Positions 56,569 through 64,000 of a stretch of 64,000 nt of DNA are shown piece by piece. This DNA comes from Oleomonas cavernae (GTDB lineage: Bacteria; Pseudomonadota; Alphaproteobacteria; Zavarziniales; Zavarziniaceae). The notes under the pieces are model-generated. The model saw only the letters and a list, made by a program, of their open reading frames with translations. It was not told the origin of the DNA and ran no database searches. Position numbers and translations under genes: made by a program. The stretch lies in contig NZ_QYUK01000008.1 of NCBI RefSeq assembly GCF_003590945.1, positions 62,001 through 126,000 on the forward strand, read 5' to 3'. The stretch's first letter is position 1; every line of letters starts with the position of its first letter.

Positions 56569-57392
56569 TGACCACCACCCGCACCTGGCCCGAACGGCTG
56601 TGGACCTGGGTCCTGTACCTGTCCTGCGGCCTCGTCTTCGTGTTTCTGCTGGGGCCGATCCTGGCGATCGTGCCCTTGTCGGTGAACGACAGCAATTTCC
56701 TGACCTACCCGCTCACCGGCTTTTCCACCCGCTGGTACGGCGAGTTCTTCACCAGCGAGAAATGGACGCGGGCGCTGATGAACACCGCGATCATCGGCAT
56801 CGCCTCCACCATCCTGGCGACGACCTTGGGCACGCTCGCCTCATTCGGCCTGGCCAAGGCGCGGTTCCCGGGCCGCGGCCTGATCATGGCCCTGGTGATG
56901 AGCCCGATGATCGTGCCCGTGGTCATCGTCGGCGTCGGCTTCTACCTGTTCTTCGCGCCGCTGGGCCTCACCCAGAGCTACCTGGGCCTGATCATGGCCC
57001 ACACCGCCCTGGCCGCCCCCTTCGTGGTGGTCACGGTTTCCGCAACGCTCGCAGGGCTCGACCCCAGCCTCGCCCGCGCCGCCGCCAGCCTGGGTGCGGG
57101 GCCGCTGACCACCTTCTTCCGGGTAACCCTGCCGGTTATTGCGCCGGGCATGGCCTCGGGCGCCCTGTTCGCCTTCGCCGCTTCGCTGGACGAGGTGGTC
57201 GTCGTGCTCATGGTGGCCGGCCCCGAGCAGCGCACCCTGCCGCGCGAGATGTTCTCCGGCATCCGCGAGAACATCAGCCCGACCATCACCGCGGCGGCGA
57301 CCGTGATGATCGTCGCCGCGGTCGCCCTGCTGATCGCGCTCGAACTCCTGCGCCGCCGGGCGGAACGGATGCGCACCGGCGCCGAGGGGTGA
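56568..57392 (+). CDS. Polyamine-type ABC transporter permease (PotC-like)
   Basis: A 274-residue permease with six membrane segments. It has IVPLSVNDSNFLTYP, TLGTLASFGLAKARFPGRG, ARAAASLGAGPLTTFFRVTLP and AASLDEVVVVLMVAGPEQ (EAA loop region). ATG overlaps the previous stop by one base (TTGATG). It completes the ATPase-receptor-permease-permease operon. Confidence 0.9.
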   Translation: MTTTRTWPERLWTWVLYLSCGLVFVFLLGPILAIVPLSVNDSNFLTYPLTGFSTRWYGEFFTSEKWTRALMNTAIIGIASTILATTLGTLASFGLAKARFPGRGLIMALVMSPMIVPVVIVGVGFYLFFAPLGLTQSYLGLIMAHTALAAPFVVVTVSATLAGLDPSLARAAASLGAGPLTTFFRVTLPVIAPGMASGALFAFAASLDEVVVVLMVAGPEQRTLPREMFSGIRENISPTITAAATVMIVAAVALLIALELLRRRAERMRTGAEG

Positions 57393-57404
57393 GGTGCGGC
57401 CGGC

Positions 57405-57800
57405 TCAAGCTCCCGCGTCGTGGCGGGGCAGATCGTCCGCCACCTCGAACCAGGGAAGGCGATGAGCGGTGAAGATATGCCGGGCGGGCGGGATCGCGCC
57501 CGGCTCGTCGAGTGTCGCGATATTGATCGAGACGCTGGTCGGCGCCTCCCGGTCGCGATAGTCGATCTGGGCGCCGCAGGTGCCGCAGAAGCGCCGCTCG
57601 CCCCACGCGCTGGAGCGGTAGACCGAGGGCGTGCCGGCAACATAGGCGACCCCTTCGATCGGGATCGAGGCCCAGGCCAGAACCGGGGCGCCGGTGGTGC
57701 GCTGGCACAGCAGGCAGTGGCAATAGCCGGCGTCGATCACGGCCGCCCGCACCTGGTAGCGCAGCGCGCCGCAGGCGCAGCCCCCCGTCAAGATCTGCAT
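57405..57800 (-). CDS. GFA (glutathione-dependent formaldehyde-activating) family protein
   Basis: A 131-residue zinc protein with the GFA cysteine set: GGCACGALRYQV, YCHCLLCQRTTGAPV and FCGTCGAQIDYR. The family includes Gfa, once assigned to S-hydroxymethylglutathione formation; most members are uncharacterised. ATG 57800 starts at MQILTGGC; TTG 57809 is possible. Convergent with the transporter operon. Confidence 0.88.
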   Translation of the reverse strand: MQILTGGCACGALRYQVRAAVIDAGYCHCLLCQRTTGAPVLAWASIPIEGVAYVAGTPSVYRSSAWGERRFCGTCGAQIDYRDREAPTSVSINIATLDEPGAIPPARHIFTAHRLPWFEVADDLPRHDAGA

Positions 57801-57896
57801 TTCACCCAACCCTGCCCCCTCCTGCCGGCGGCACGCCGGCCTTGCCGGCGGCGATCAGACGCGATCACTATGGCGGAAACTTGTCGGAAGTTGTCC

Positions 57897-58670
57897 ATGA
57901 CCGCCTTGCCCATTGCCGACCGCTGGTTCGAGATCCAGCGCATCAGCGACGACATCACCCTGCTGTGGGAGCCCCATGTGGTGCCCCTCATGCGCTGCAA
58001 TATCTGGCATGTGCGCGGGCGCGACCGCGACCTGTTCGTCGACACCGGCATGGGCGTGGCCAGCCTGCGCGAGGCGGCCAAACACTTGCTGGACAAGAAG
58101 GTAACGGCGGTGGCGACTCACACCCACAACGACCACATCGGCGGCCATTCGGAGTTCGAGTGCACCCTGGTGCACGAACTGGAAGCCGACTGCCTGTGCC
58201 ACCCCAGGGACCGCGGCGCCCTGCTGGCCAAGGATTTCCCGCCCGGCGCCCTGGAGAAATATGCCAGTTGGGGTTACCCGATCGAGGAAGGGCTGATCAC
58301 CGCCATTCCCTACGAAGGCTACAATCCGTCGTCCTACCGCGTGCATGATTCGGTTGCGACCGAGATTGTCACCGAGGGCGACATCGTCGACTTAGGGAAC
58401 CGGCATTTCGAGGTCTTCCACCTGCCCGGCCATTCGCCCGGCAGCATCGGCCTGTGGGAAGCGGCGACCGGCACCCTGTTCTCGGGCGATGCGATCTATG
58501 ACGGCCCCTTGCTGGACGAGATCGGCGGCGCCGACATCCCCACCTACGTCCGCACCATGAAGCGCCTGCGCGACCTGCCGGTCCAGGTCGTCCACGCCGG
58601 CCACGACCCCAGCTTCGGCCGCGAGCGGCTGATCGAGCTGGCGGATGCCTATCTGGCCAAGCGGGGGTAA
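57897..58670 (+). CDS. MBL-fold metallo-hydrolase
   Basis: A 257-residue metallo-beta-lactamase-fold enzyme. The metal motif is ATHTHNDHIGGHSEF (HxHxDH), with a further His in HLPGHSPGS and Asp in LFSGDAIYDGP, then HAGHDPSFG. No signal peptide. Substrate unknown; glyoxalase II-like and quorum-lactonase members share this pattern. ATG 57897 is chosen; ATG 57870 is in frame. Confidence 0.87.
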   Translation: MTALPIADRWFEIQRISDDITLLWEPHVVPLMRCNIWHVRGRDRDLFVDTGMGVASLREAAKHLLDKKVTAVATHTHNDHIGGHSEFECTLVHELEADCLCHPRDRGALLAKDFPPGALEKYASWGYPIEEGLITAIPYEGYNPSSYRVHDSVATEIVTEGDIVDLGNRHFEVFHLPGHSPGSIGLWEAATGTLFSGDAIYDGPLLDEIGGADIPTYVRTMKRLRDLPVQVVHAGHDPSFGRERLIELADAYLAKRG

Positions 58671-58686
58671 CCGCCCGCGCCACCCG

Positions 58687-58793
58687 GCCCCCTCGCCCCC
58701 ACCGGGGGAGAGGGATGGGGTGAGGGGCATTGGAACATCTCGGACGGCCCCGGCCCCCCTCACCCTGCCCTCTCCCCCGGTGGGGGCGAGGGT
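58687..58793. repeat. Dispersed repeat family A between MBL gene and modA
   Basis: Outer arms CCCCCTCGCCCCCACCGGGG and the complementary CCCCGGTGGGGGCGAGGG with inner GGGATGGGGTGAGGGG/CCCCTCACC. Lies between convergent genes, so it may also help termination. Related to the elements at 5702 and 24409. Confidence 0.78.
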
Positions 58794-58803
58794 ACTTATC
58801 GCT

Positions 58804-59604
58804 TCAGTTCGTCTTGGGCGCGTCCAGCACGGTGAAGCCCTGGCCTTCATAGACCGGGCGGGCGGTGGCACTTTCCAGGAAGGCCAGCACCGCCGCGGCG
58901 TCCGGGTTGGTCGAGGCGTCGAGCAGGGCGATCGGGTAGACGATCGGGTCGTGGCTGTCGGCCGGGAAGGTGCCGACCACCTTGACGCCCGGGTCGGCCC
59001 GGGCATCGGTCGCGTAGACGATGCCCAAAGGCGCCTCGCCGCGGGACACCAGGGCCAGGGCGGCGCGGACGTTTTCGGCCTGGGCCAGCCTGTCCTTCAC
59101 GCTGTCCCACACCCCGAGCGAGGTCAGCGAGGCCTTGCCGTAGACGCCGGCGGGGACCGAACTCACCTCGCCCATGGCCAGGCGGCCGTCGCCCAGCAGG
59201 GCGGCCAGGTCGAAACCCTTTTCGATCGTGGCGGTCACGGTCGAGTCCTTGGACGCCACCAGGACCAGTTCGTTGCCCAGCAAGGGCCGCTCGGTCTCCT
59301 TCTTCGTCAGGCCCTTGCCCGAGAGATAAGCCATCCATTTCAGGTCGGCGGAAATGAAGATGTCGGCCGGCGCGCCGCCCTCGATCTGCTTGGCCAGGGC
59401 CGAGGACGCGGCATAGGAGACCTGGATGGTCTTGCCGGTTTCCTTGGTATAGGCGGCGGCCAGCTCGTCGACCGCGTTCTTCAGGCTGGCCGCGGCGAAG
59501 ACCAGCACCGGCTTGTCCTCGGCGCGGGCCGGGGCAAGGACGGCGGCGGCCAGCATGACGCCGGCGGTGAGAGACTGGAGCCAGCGGCGCCGGTTGATGA
59601 GCAT
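58804..59604 (-). CDS. modA: Molybdate ABC transporter substrate-binding protein ModA
   Basis: Periplasmic oxyanion receptor, 266 residues. The signal peptide ends near Ala28 and carries a twin-arginine-like NRRRWLQSL. It has LVFAAASLKNAVDELAAAY, YAASSALAKQIEGGAPADIFIS, GNELVLVASKD, and VSRGEAPLGIVYATDA. It follows modE by 11 bases. The usual modB and modC are not downstream, where convergent unrelated genes lie. Confidence 0.93.
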   Translation of the reverse strand: MLINRRRWLQSLTAGVMLAAAVLAPARAEDKPVLVFAAASLKNAVDELAAAYTKETGKTIQVSYAASSALAKQIEGGAPADIFISADLKWMAYLSGKGLTKKETERPLLGNELVLVASKDSTVTATIEKGFDLAALLGDGRLAMGEVSSVPAGVYGKASLTSLGVWDSVKDRLAQAENVRAALALVSRGEAPLGIVYATDARADPGVKVVGTFPADSHDPIVYPIALLDASTNPDAAAVLAFLESATARPVYEGQGFTVLDAPKTN

Positions 59605-59615
59605 GGGTCTTGTCC

Positions 59616-60410
59616 TTACTCGACGGCCAGGATGATGTGGGAAGCCTTGATCACCGCATAGGCGGGCTCGCCCGGCTCAAAACCCAGCTCTTCCGCGCTG
59701 ACCTTGGTGATCACGGCGGTGATGGTCTTGCCGCCGCCGATATCGAGGTCGATCTCGCTGGAGACCGCGCCGGGATCGTGGGCGACGACCGTGCCTTTCA
59801 GCACATTGCGCGCCGAAGTCCGCCCCGGCTCGCCGACGCCGAGGATGACGAAGCTCGACTTGATCAGGGCGATCACCGGCCTGCCCGGCACCAGTTCCAG
59901 CGCCTCGACGCTGGGCCGGGTCACGGTTGCCGCCAGGTGCTGCCCCTGGCCGAGCGAAATGATCACTTCGGCGTTCACCGCCCCATCGGTCACCTTTTCG
60001 ACGGTACCGCGCAAGGCATTGCGGGCGCTGGTCTTCATTGCATAACTCCAGAATAAGGGTGAGATGGCCCCGCTATCGCCAAGGCGACGTTCCAGTGTGC
60101 CGAGAAAGCCGGCCAGTTCGCTGCGGATCATCGAGAAGGCCTGGATGACCGCCTCGCCGGCCGGTGTGATCACCGTGCCGCCGCCACTTCGCCCGCCGGT
60201 CTGCGCCTCGACCAGCGGTTGGGCGAAAAGATTGTTGAGCGCCTTCACGCCGTCCCAGGCCGCCTTGTAGCTCAAGCCGACGGCACGGGCGGCGGCGGCG
60301 ATCGAGCCGTGCTCGCGGATCGCCAGCATCAGCGCCAGGCGCTGATCCTCCACCGGCAGCGAACCGCCGCGGCGCAAGGAGAATCGGGCATCGAGATCGG
60401 TGGAAGGCAT
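59616..60410 (-). CDS. modE: Molybdate-responsive regulator ModE
   Basis: A 264-residue regulator. The N-terminal LysR-like HTH (about 20-85) has LMLAIREHGSIAAAARAVGLS and YKAAWDGVKALNNLF. Two Mop domains follow (about 128-195 and 200-264), with SARNALRGTVEKVT and SARNVLKGTVVAHD. This is the full-length E. coli-type ModE. A perfect palindrome matching the ModE box lies nine bases upstream, so it should repress itself and modA when molybdate is bound. Confidence 0.93.
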   Translation of the reverse strand: MPSTDLDARFSLRRGGSLPVEDQRLALMLAIREHGSIAAAARAVGLSYKAAWDGVKALNNLFAQPLVEAQTGGRSGGGTVITPAGEAVIQAFSMIRSELAGFLGTLERRLGDSGAISPLFWSYAMKTSARNALRGTVEKVTDGAVNAEVIISLGQGQHLAATVTRPSVEALELVPGRPVIALIKSSFVILGVGEPGRTSARNVLKGTVVAHDPGAVSSEIDLDIGGGKTITAVITKVSAEELGFEPGEPAYAVIKASHIILAVE

Positions 60411-60418
60411 CGGACCGC

Positions 60419-60453
60419 CACAGCGTTATATAGATCGACTATATAACGCTGTG
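60419..60453. promoter_or_regulatory. ModE operator palindrome
   Basis: CACAGCGTTATATAG (60419-60433), spacer ATCGA, and CTATATAACGCTGTG (60439-60453): perfect 15-bp arms. The core CGTTATATAG...CTATATAACG resembles the E. coli ModE site. Position nine bases before modE points to autoregulation. Confidence 0.88.
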
Positions 60454-60471
60454 GCGGCGGCACGAAAGTGT

Positions 60472-61449
60472 CTATCCCTGCGTCGGCTTGCCCCAGGTCT
60501 GCTTCAGGGCCCGACTGTCGACGCCGCTGAGCTTGAGCCGGATCGCGGCGCGGGCATTGTCCAGGAGCGAGCCCACCATCTTGGCCGGCATCGGCTTTTC
60601 CGGCCGGGCGCGGAGTGCCCGCTCCGCCGGATCGCAATCCGGCAGGATACGGGGGAAAGCCGCGCCGCGCAGGGGGCCGCCGACAGCCGACTCATGGCGG
60701 AAATGAACCGGCATGCGCTTGGCCGAGGGCTGGTAGGTCACGTCGTCGCCGGTCCAGCGCAGGGCCAGGGCCCGGCGCCGGCGGGTGCGCGAGGCGTTGC
60801 CGTAGGAGCCGTGCAGGGTCAGCGGGTGGAACATCAGGATGTCGCCCGGCTCCATGTTCCAGTCGACCAGGTCGTATTTCTCCGGTGCCGCATTGATGTC
60901 AGGGATGTCGTCCATCTTCTCGTCGATGATGGCGGCGACATAGTCGGGCGAGATCGCCTTGAAGCGCTGGGGCCACTTGTGCGAGCCGCGGACATAGAGC
61001 AGGCCGCTGTTCTCTTTCGTCACGGGGTCGAGCGGGATCCAGAAGGAGCAGATCTGCTCGCCCCGGATCGGCCAGAAGCTCAAGTCCTGGTGCCAGGGGG
61101 TGGGCGCGTCGGTGCCCGGTTCCTTCACGAACATCTGGTCGTAGAAGAAGCGCACCTCCTTGGCACCCATCAATTGCTGGGCCCAGCGGGCGAAGGGCCC
61201 GTAGTAGATCGCATCGCGGATCTGGTCGATGCGCTTCCACAGGAAGATGTCCATCTGGTAGCCGCCGACCTTGCGGGACATGAAGCGGCCCAGCAGGGAC
61301 ATGTCGCCCCGCCCCTGCTCCAGCCCGGCCTCGATCAGGTCCAGCCAGTTCCGGTCGATCGCGCCCTTGATCATGATCACGCCGTCGTCGCGGTACTGCT
61401 GGATTTCGGCGTCCGTCAACTTGCGAGTGGGAAAGGCCGGGAAGCTCAT
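60472..61449 (-). CDS. Phytanoyl-CoA dioxygenase (PhyH) family protein
   Basis: A 325-residue Fe(II)/2-oxoglutarate-type oxygenase. The metal triad is His120 and Asp122 in PTPWHQDLSF with His213 in FHPLTLHGSYGN; Arg beyond it could bind 2-oxoglutarate. The longer N-terminus has YQMDIFLWKRID. Its ATG overlaps the FAH-family stop (ATGA). It probably hydroxylates an intermediate of the catabolic operon. Confidence 0.87.
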   Translation of the reverse strand: MSFPAFPTRKLTDAEIQQYRDDGVIMIKGAIDRNWLDLIEAGLEQGRGDMSLLGRFMSRKVGGYQMDIFLWKRIDQIRDAIYYGPFARWAQQLMGAKEVRFFYDQMFVKEPGTDAPTPWHQDLSFWPIRGEQICSFWIPLDPVTKENSGLLYVRGSHKWPQRFKAISPDYVAAIIDEKMDDIPDINAAPEKYDLVDWNMEPGDILMFHPLTLHGSYGNASRTRRRRALALRWTGDDVTYQPSAKRMPVHFRHESAVGGPLRGAAFPRILPDCDPAERALRARPEKPMPAKMVGSLLDNARAAIRLKLSGVDSRALKQTWGKPTQG

Positions 61450-62402
61450 GCCCGTTCCTCCACCACGCGGTTGCGCTGAAGCCCCAAATCGATCGTGCCG
61501 TCGGCGCTGGCGATGCGCGCCTCGACCACGTCACCGCCTTTGAGGTACTGCGGGCGACCCGCCTGCACCTTCATGAAGGCGCGCCATTTCACCGCCTCGG
61601 GCAGGAGGGCGCCGATCTTCTGCTTGGCGGGGGATGGAATGCTCAAGGCGCAGCCGGCGGGCGTGCCGGTGGCGATGAGGTCGCCGGTGTAGAGGTCCTG
61701 CACGCCCGAGAGTTCGGTCAGGGTTTCGGCCGGGCCATAGACCAGGTTGGCGGTGCTGTCCTGCTGGCGCACCTGGCCGTTCACGGTCAGCTTCAGGTCG
61801 AGCCGCTTCAGCAGCGAGAAATCCTTGGGTTCCAGCAGGCACAGGTAAGGGCCAACGGGGCCGAAGGTGCGATAGCTCTTGCCCTTGTAGAACTGCATCT
61901 GGGGGATCTGGATATCGCGGGCGGAGTAGTCGTTGACGATGACCAGGCCGGCGATGAAACCGGGCAGGTCGGCATCGGTTACCGCCACCTTGCCCGTCAC
62001 GTCGCGCTTCATCACCAGGCCCAGCTCGATCTCATAATCCAGGAACCGCACATGGGCCGGCTTGACCAGGTCGCTGTCAGCCGGGCAGATGCAGCTCTGC
62101 GCCTTGGTGAAGATCATGTTGAAGGTCTTGGCATCCGGATCCATGCCGGATTCGACCATGTGCTGGCGATAGTTGGCACCCTGGCAGACGAACTGCTGGT
62201 TGGCCGTCACCGGCGACAGCCATTTGACCGCGGCCTCGGCGATCGTCTCGCCGGACAGGGCCGACAGGCTGGCCACGCTGTTGGCCCGGATGAAATCGGC
62301 CGTGGTCGAGAAATCGCCCGGCACCGGGGTGATGGCACCGTTGCGCACGACGCCCCAGCGGGTGAGGCCCTGATGCGAGAAACGCAGAATGTTGATCGCC
62401 AT
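61446..62402 (-). CDS. Fumarylacetoacetate hydrolase family protein
   Basis: A 318-residue member of the FAH family, which includes beta-diketone hydrolases, acylpyruvases and decarboxylases of aromatic breakdown. Visible: CQGANYRQHMVESGMD, LDYEIELGLVMKRD with metal-binding acids, VVNDYSARDIQ and GDLIATGTPAG. In operon with a VOC dioxygenase and monooxygenase, it likely cleaves a ring-opened product. Confidence 0.9.
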   Translation of the reverse strand: MAINILRFSHQGLTRWGVVRNGAITPVPGDFSTTADFIRANSVASLSALSGETIAEAAVKWLSPVTANQQFVCQGANYRQHMVESGMDPDAKTFNMIFTKAQSCICPADSDLVKPAHVRFLDYEIELGLVMKRDVTGKVAVTDADLPGFIAGLVIVNDYSARDIQIPQMQFYKGKSYRTFGPVGPYLCLLEPKDFSLLKRLDLKLTVNGQVRQQDSTANLVYGPAETLTELSGVQDLYTGDLIATGTPAGCALSIPSPAKQKIGALLPEAVKWRAFMKVQAGRPQYLKGGDVVEARIASADGTIDLGLQRNRVVEERA

Positions 62403-62429
62403 GACTGCTTCTTTCGTGAGGGGGGACGG

Positions 62430-63503
62430 TCAGCCGAACAGCTTGGCCAGGGTGATCAGCTTCGAGAGGCTGATATCCGGGCTGCGCCGCAGGTTGCGAA
62501 TGATCGTCAGGATCATTGCCGGGGTAAGCTTGGGCTTGGTGAAACTGCGCGGCATAACCTGACCCCACTGCGCCATGGCCTCGCGCGAGACCGCATGGAT
62601 GCCGGTCGGCCGGCTGCTGGTGAACAGGTCGCCGTCGCAATAGTGCTCGTGCTTGTCACCGAACGGGTCCTGCCAATAGTCGAAGATCTGGCTGCCTAAG
62701 ATATGCCGGCCGATGCCCCAGGCGTGGCACCAGCCCTTCTCGCGCAGCACCCGCTGGCCCATGCCCACGGCATCGGCGTCCACCACCTCGAAGGCGCTGT
62801 GGCTGTAGAGCGGGGCAAAGCCCTGGGCCATGGCCAGGGTGTGGTGATCGGCCGGGGTATTCCCTAAGTCCAGGCGGAAGAAGGTAACCGCGGGCGAACC
62901 GTCGGGCAGCACCTGGACGTCGCTGGGAATCAGGCCGAAATGCCGCGTGTACCAGGCGGCGGTCGCCTGATAATCGGCGACCTCGATCACCACATGGCCC
63001 AGGCGGATCACCTCGGGCGGGGCCACCGGCGGGCGCTGGGTGTCGTTGATGCGAGGGTGCCGGTCGGCATTGTTGAGCGGCAGCGGGGCACGATGGGCCA
63101 GCCCTTCGGCCGCGGCCCGGCCGAACACGGCCTCGACCTCGAAGCCCGACGGATCGACCAGGCGGACCCGCTCGCCGCCGCCGGGCCAGGTCATCGCCTC
63201 GATGCCCGAGGCGCCGGGCAGGGCGGCGAGCTTGCGCAGGTCGTCCCGCGTCGCAACCTCCAAGCCGAAGCCGACGAAACGCGGCCGCGCCGCCTTTCGC
63301 GCGACATAGCAATAGGGGGCGGGGCCGGTGCCGCGCAGGAACAGGGCGCCGTCCTGCCGGGCCGCCACGCGCAGGCCGAAATCGGTCAGGAACTGCTCGG
63401 CCCGGGCCAGATCCGGCCGGTCGAAGATCAGATAGGCCAGGCCCGCGGCCTTCACCGTCGGATCGGGGTGGCGGGCCGGCTGCGACGTGCGGAGTTGCGA
63501 CAT
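62430..63503 (-). CDS. Two-domain VOC family protein, extradiol-dioxygenase-like
   Basis: A 357-residue protein with two vicinal-oxygen-chelate domains (about 20-135 and 165-300). Candidate Fe ligands in the second domain are His in LGHVVIEVADY, His near SHSAFEVVDAD, and Glu in DKHEHYCDG, the type I extradiol pattern. AAGGA precedes ATG 63503. It is followed by the FAH-like hydrolase, fitting meta-cleavage of a catechol-like ring. A C-terminal extension (RSFTKPKLTPAMIL) is unexplained. Confidence 0.85.
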   Translation of the reverse strand: MSQLRTSQPARHPDPTVKAAGLAYLIFDRPDLARAEQFLTDFGLRVAARQDGALFLRGTGPAPYCYVARKAARPRFVGFGLEVATRDDLRKLAALPGASGIEAMTWPGGGERVRLVDPSGFEVEAVFGRAAAEGLAHRAPLPLNNADRHPRINDTQRPPVAPPEVIRLGHVVIEVADYQATAAWYTRHFGLIPSDVQVLPDGSPAVTFFRLDLGNTPADHHTLAMAQGFAPLYSHSAFEVVDADAVGMGQRVLREKGWCHAWGIGRHILGSQIFDYWQDPFGDKHEHYCDGDLFTSSRPTGIHAVSREAMAQWGQVMPRSFTKPKLTPAMILTIIRNLRRSPDISLSKLITLAKLFG

Positions 63504-63513
63504 GGTGGTTCCT

Positions 63514-64000
63514 TCAGGAAGCAAGGGCCGGGGCCGGGACGGCGACCGGGTCGCCGGGCCCCAAGACGCCCAGGCCTTCGTGGACAATGCGCTCGACCGC
63601 GGCGATGGGGCCGTCGTGCAGGATGGTACGGTCGGGCCGCACCAGGGCGACCCAGCCGAAGGGCACGGTGGGCAGGAAGGCATTGGCCAGATCCTCCCAG
63701 CCCGGCGCCGCCGCCGCGCGGTGCAGGCGCTGGCCGCGATGGCAGATCTGCACCACTTCCCCGCCCGCCGCCGCCAGGGCCTGCAAGGCGGCAGAGCTGA
63801 GATGGCTGCGGGGGTCAAGGCCGAAGCCGACCAGGGACAGGCCGGGGCCCAGGACATCGTCGCTGAGCCGGACCTCGCCGCTCACGCTCCGTAACCAGCC
63901 CTGTGGCAGCAGGCCGCCGCGGGTGAGGTGCGAGCGGCCGCGCACAAACAGGCCGCGGCCGAACCGGTTTTTCGGCTTGATGCCCAGGTCGTCGAAATGG
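63514..64000 (-). CDS. FAD-dependent aromatic monooxygenase C-terminal part (MhpA-like; truncated by window)
   Basis: The 3' part of a larger gene; the frame is open to the window end (HFDDLGIKPKNRFGRGLFVRG). The visible 160 or so residues match the C-terminal segment of MhpA/3-(3-hydroxyphenyl)propionate hydroxylase-type flavoproteins, a thioredoxin-like domain ending WVALVRPDRTILHDG. The FAD domain is outside the window, so substrate class is an inference from operon context. It lies ten bases upstream of the VOC gene. Confidence 0.75.
   Translation of the reverse strand, partial: HFDDLGIKPKNRFGRGLFVRGRSHLTRGGLLPQGWLRSVSGEVRLSDDVLGPGLSLVGFGLDPRSHLSSAALQALAAAGGEVVQICHRGQRLHRAAAAPGWEDLANAFLPTVPFGWVALVRPDRTILHDGPIAAVERIVHEGLGVLGPGDPVAVPAPALAS

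Overview
This window comes from the chromosome of a GC-rich alphaproteobacterium; I cannot name the genus from sequence alone. The assignment rests on gene orders typical of that class: kdsD-lptC-lptA-lptB-rpoN-hpf-ptsN (1-5675), aroA-cmk-rpsA with a divergent FYDLN-acid protein (10065-14506), and trpF-trpB-trpA-accD-folC (20789-25832). An hsp20-DUF1150 pair and a CP4-like class II AroA support it. Genes are tightly packed with many ATGA/GTGA/TTGA overlaps. I found one tRNA (Ala-GGC), and no rRNA, CRISPR array, transposase or prophage.

Layout: 1-7.2 kb holds LPS transport, sigma-54, ribosome hibernation, a PTS regulator, a small heat-shock protein and purine salvage. 7.3-9.8 kb is a TetR-controlled locus encoding a PF10118 protein and an alpha/beta hydrolase. 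9.9-18.8 kb is housekeeping (tRNA-Ala, aroA, cmk, rpsA, sppA, ihfB) plus an amine-oxidising pair. 18.8-20.7 kb is an AbiE-type toxin-antitoxin operon behind a perfect 22-bp inverted repeat. 20.8-25.8 kb is the trp/acc/fol operon. 25.9-29.8 kb is a second, larger copy of the TetR/PF10118/hydrolase locus, with an SRPBCC protein and a hydrolase-SDR fusion. 30.6-36.1 kb holds a PuuA-like ligase and a cobalt/cobalamin group (riboswitch, cbtBA, bluB, cobC, cobD). 36.1-41.8 kb is a complete seven-gene Nit1C cluster behind a consensus sigma-54 promoter. 42.3-50.3 kb has a MocR regulator, a DNA-alkylation-repair protein, a P1 peptidase, an Rrf2 regulator and a YehZYXW osmolyte transporter. 50.4-57.4 kb has a desaturase, an orphan protein and a polyamine-type ABC transporter. 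57.4-64 kb has a GFA protein, an MBL hydrolase, modA and modE with a textbook ModE operator, and an oxidative catabolic operon cut by the window end.

The most interesting material is the pair of paralogous diiron-like loci that share a TGTCA-N2-TGACA operator, and the sigma-54-driven Nit1C cluster whose nitrilase ends in a translated palindromic repeat.

Seven apparent single-base indels in short C/G runs break ptsN, puuA, cobC (three), cobD and nitH. Six lie within 5 kb, and each gene regains its family length when one base per site is corrected. I consider sequencing error more likely than gene decay.
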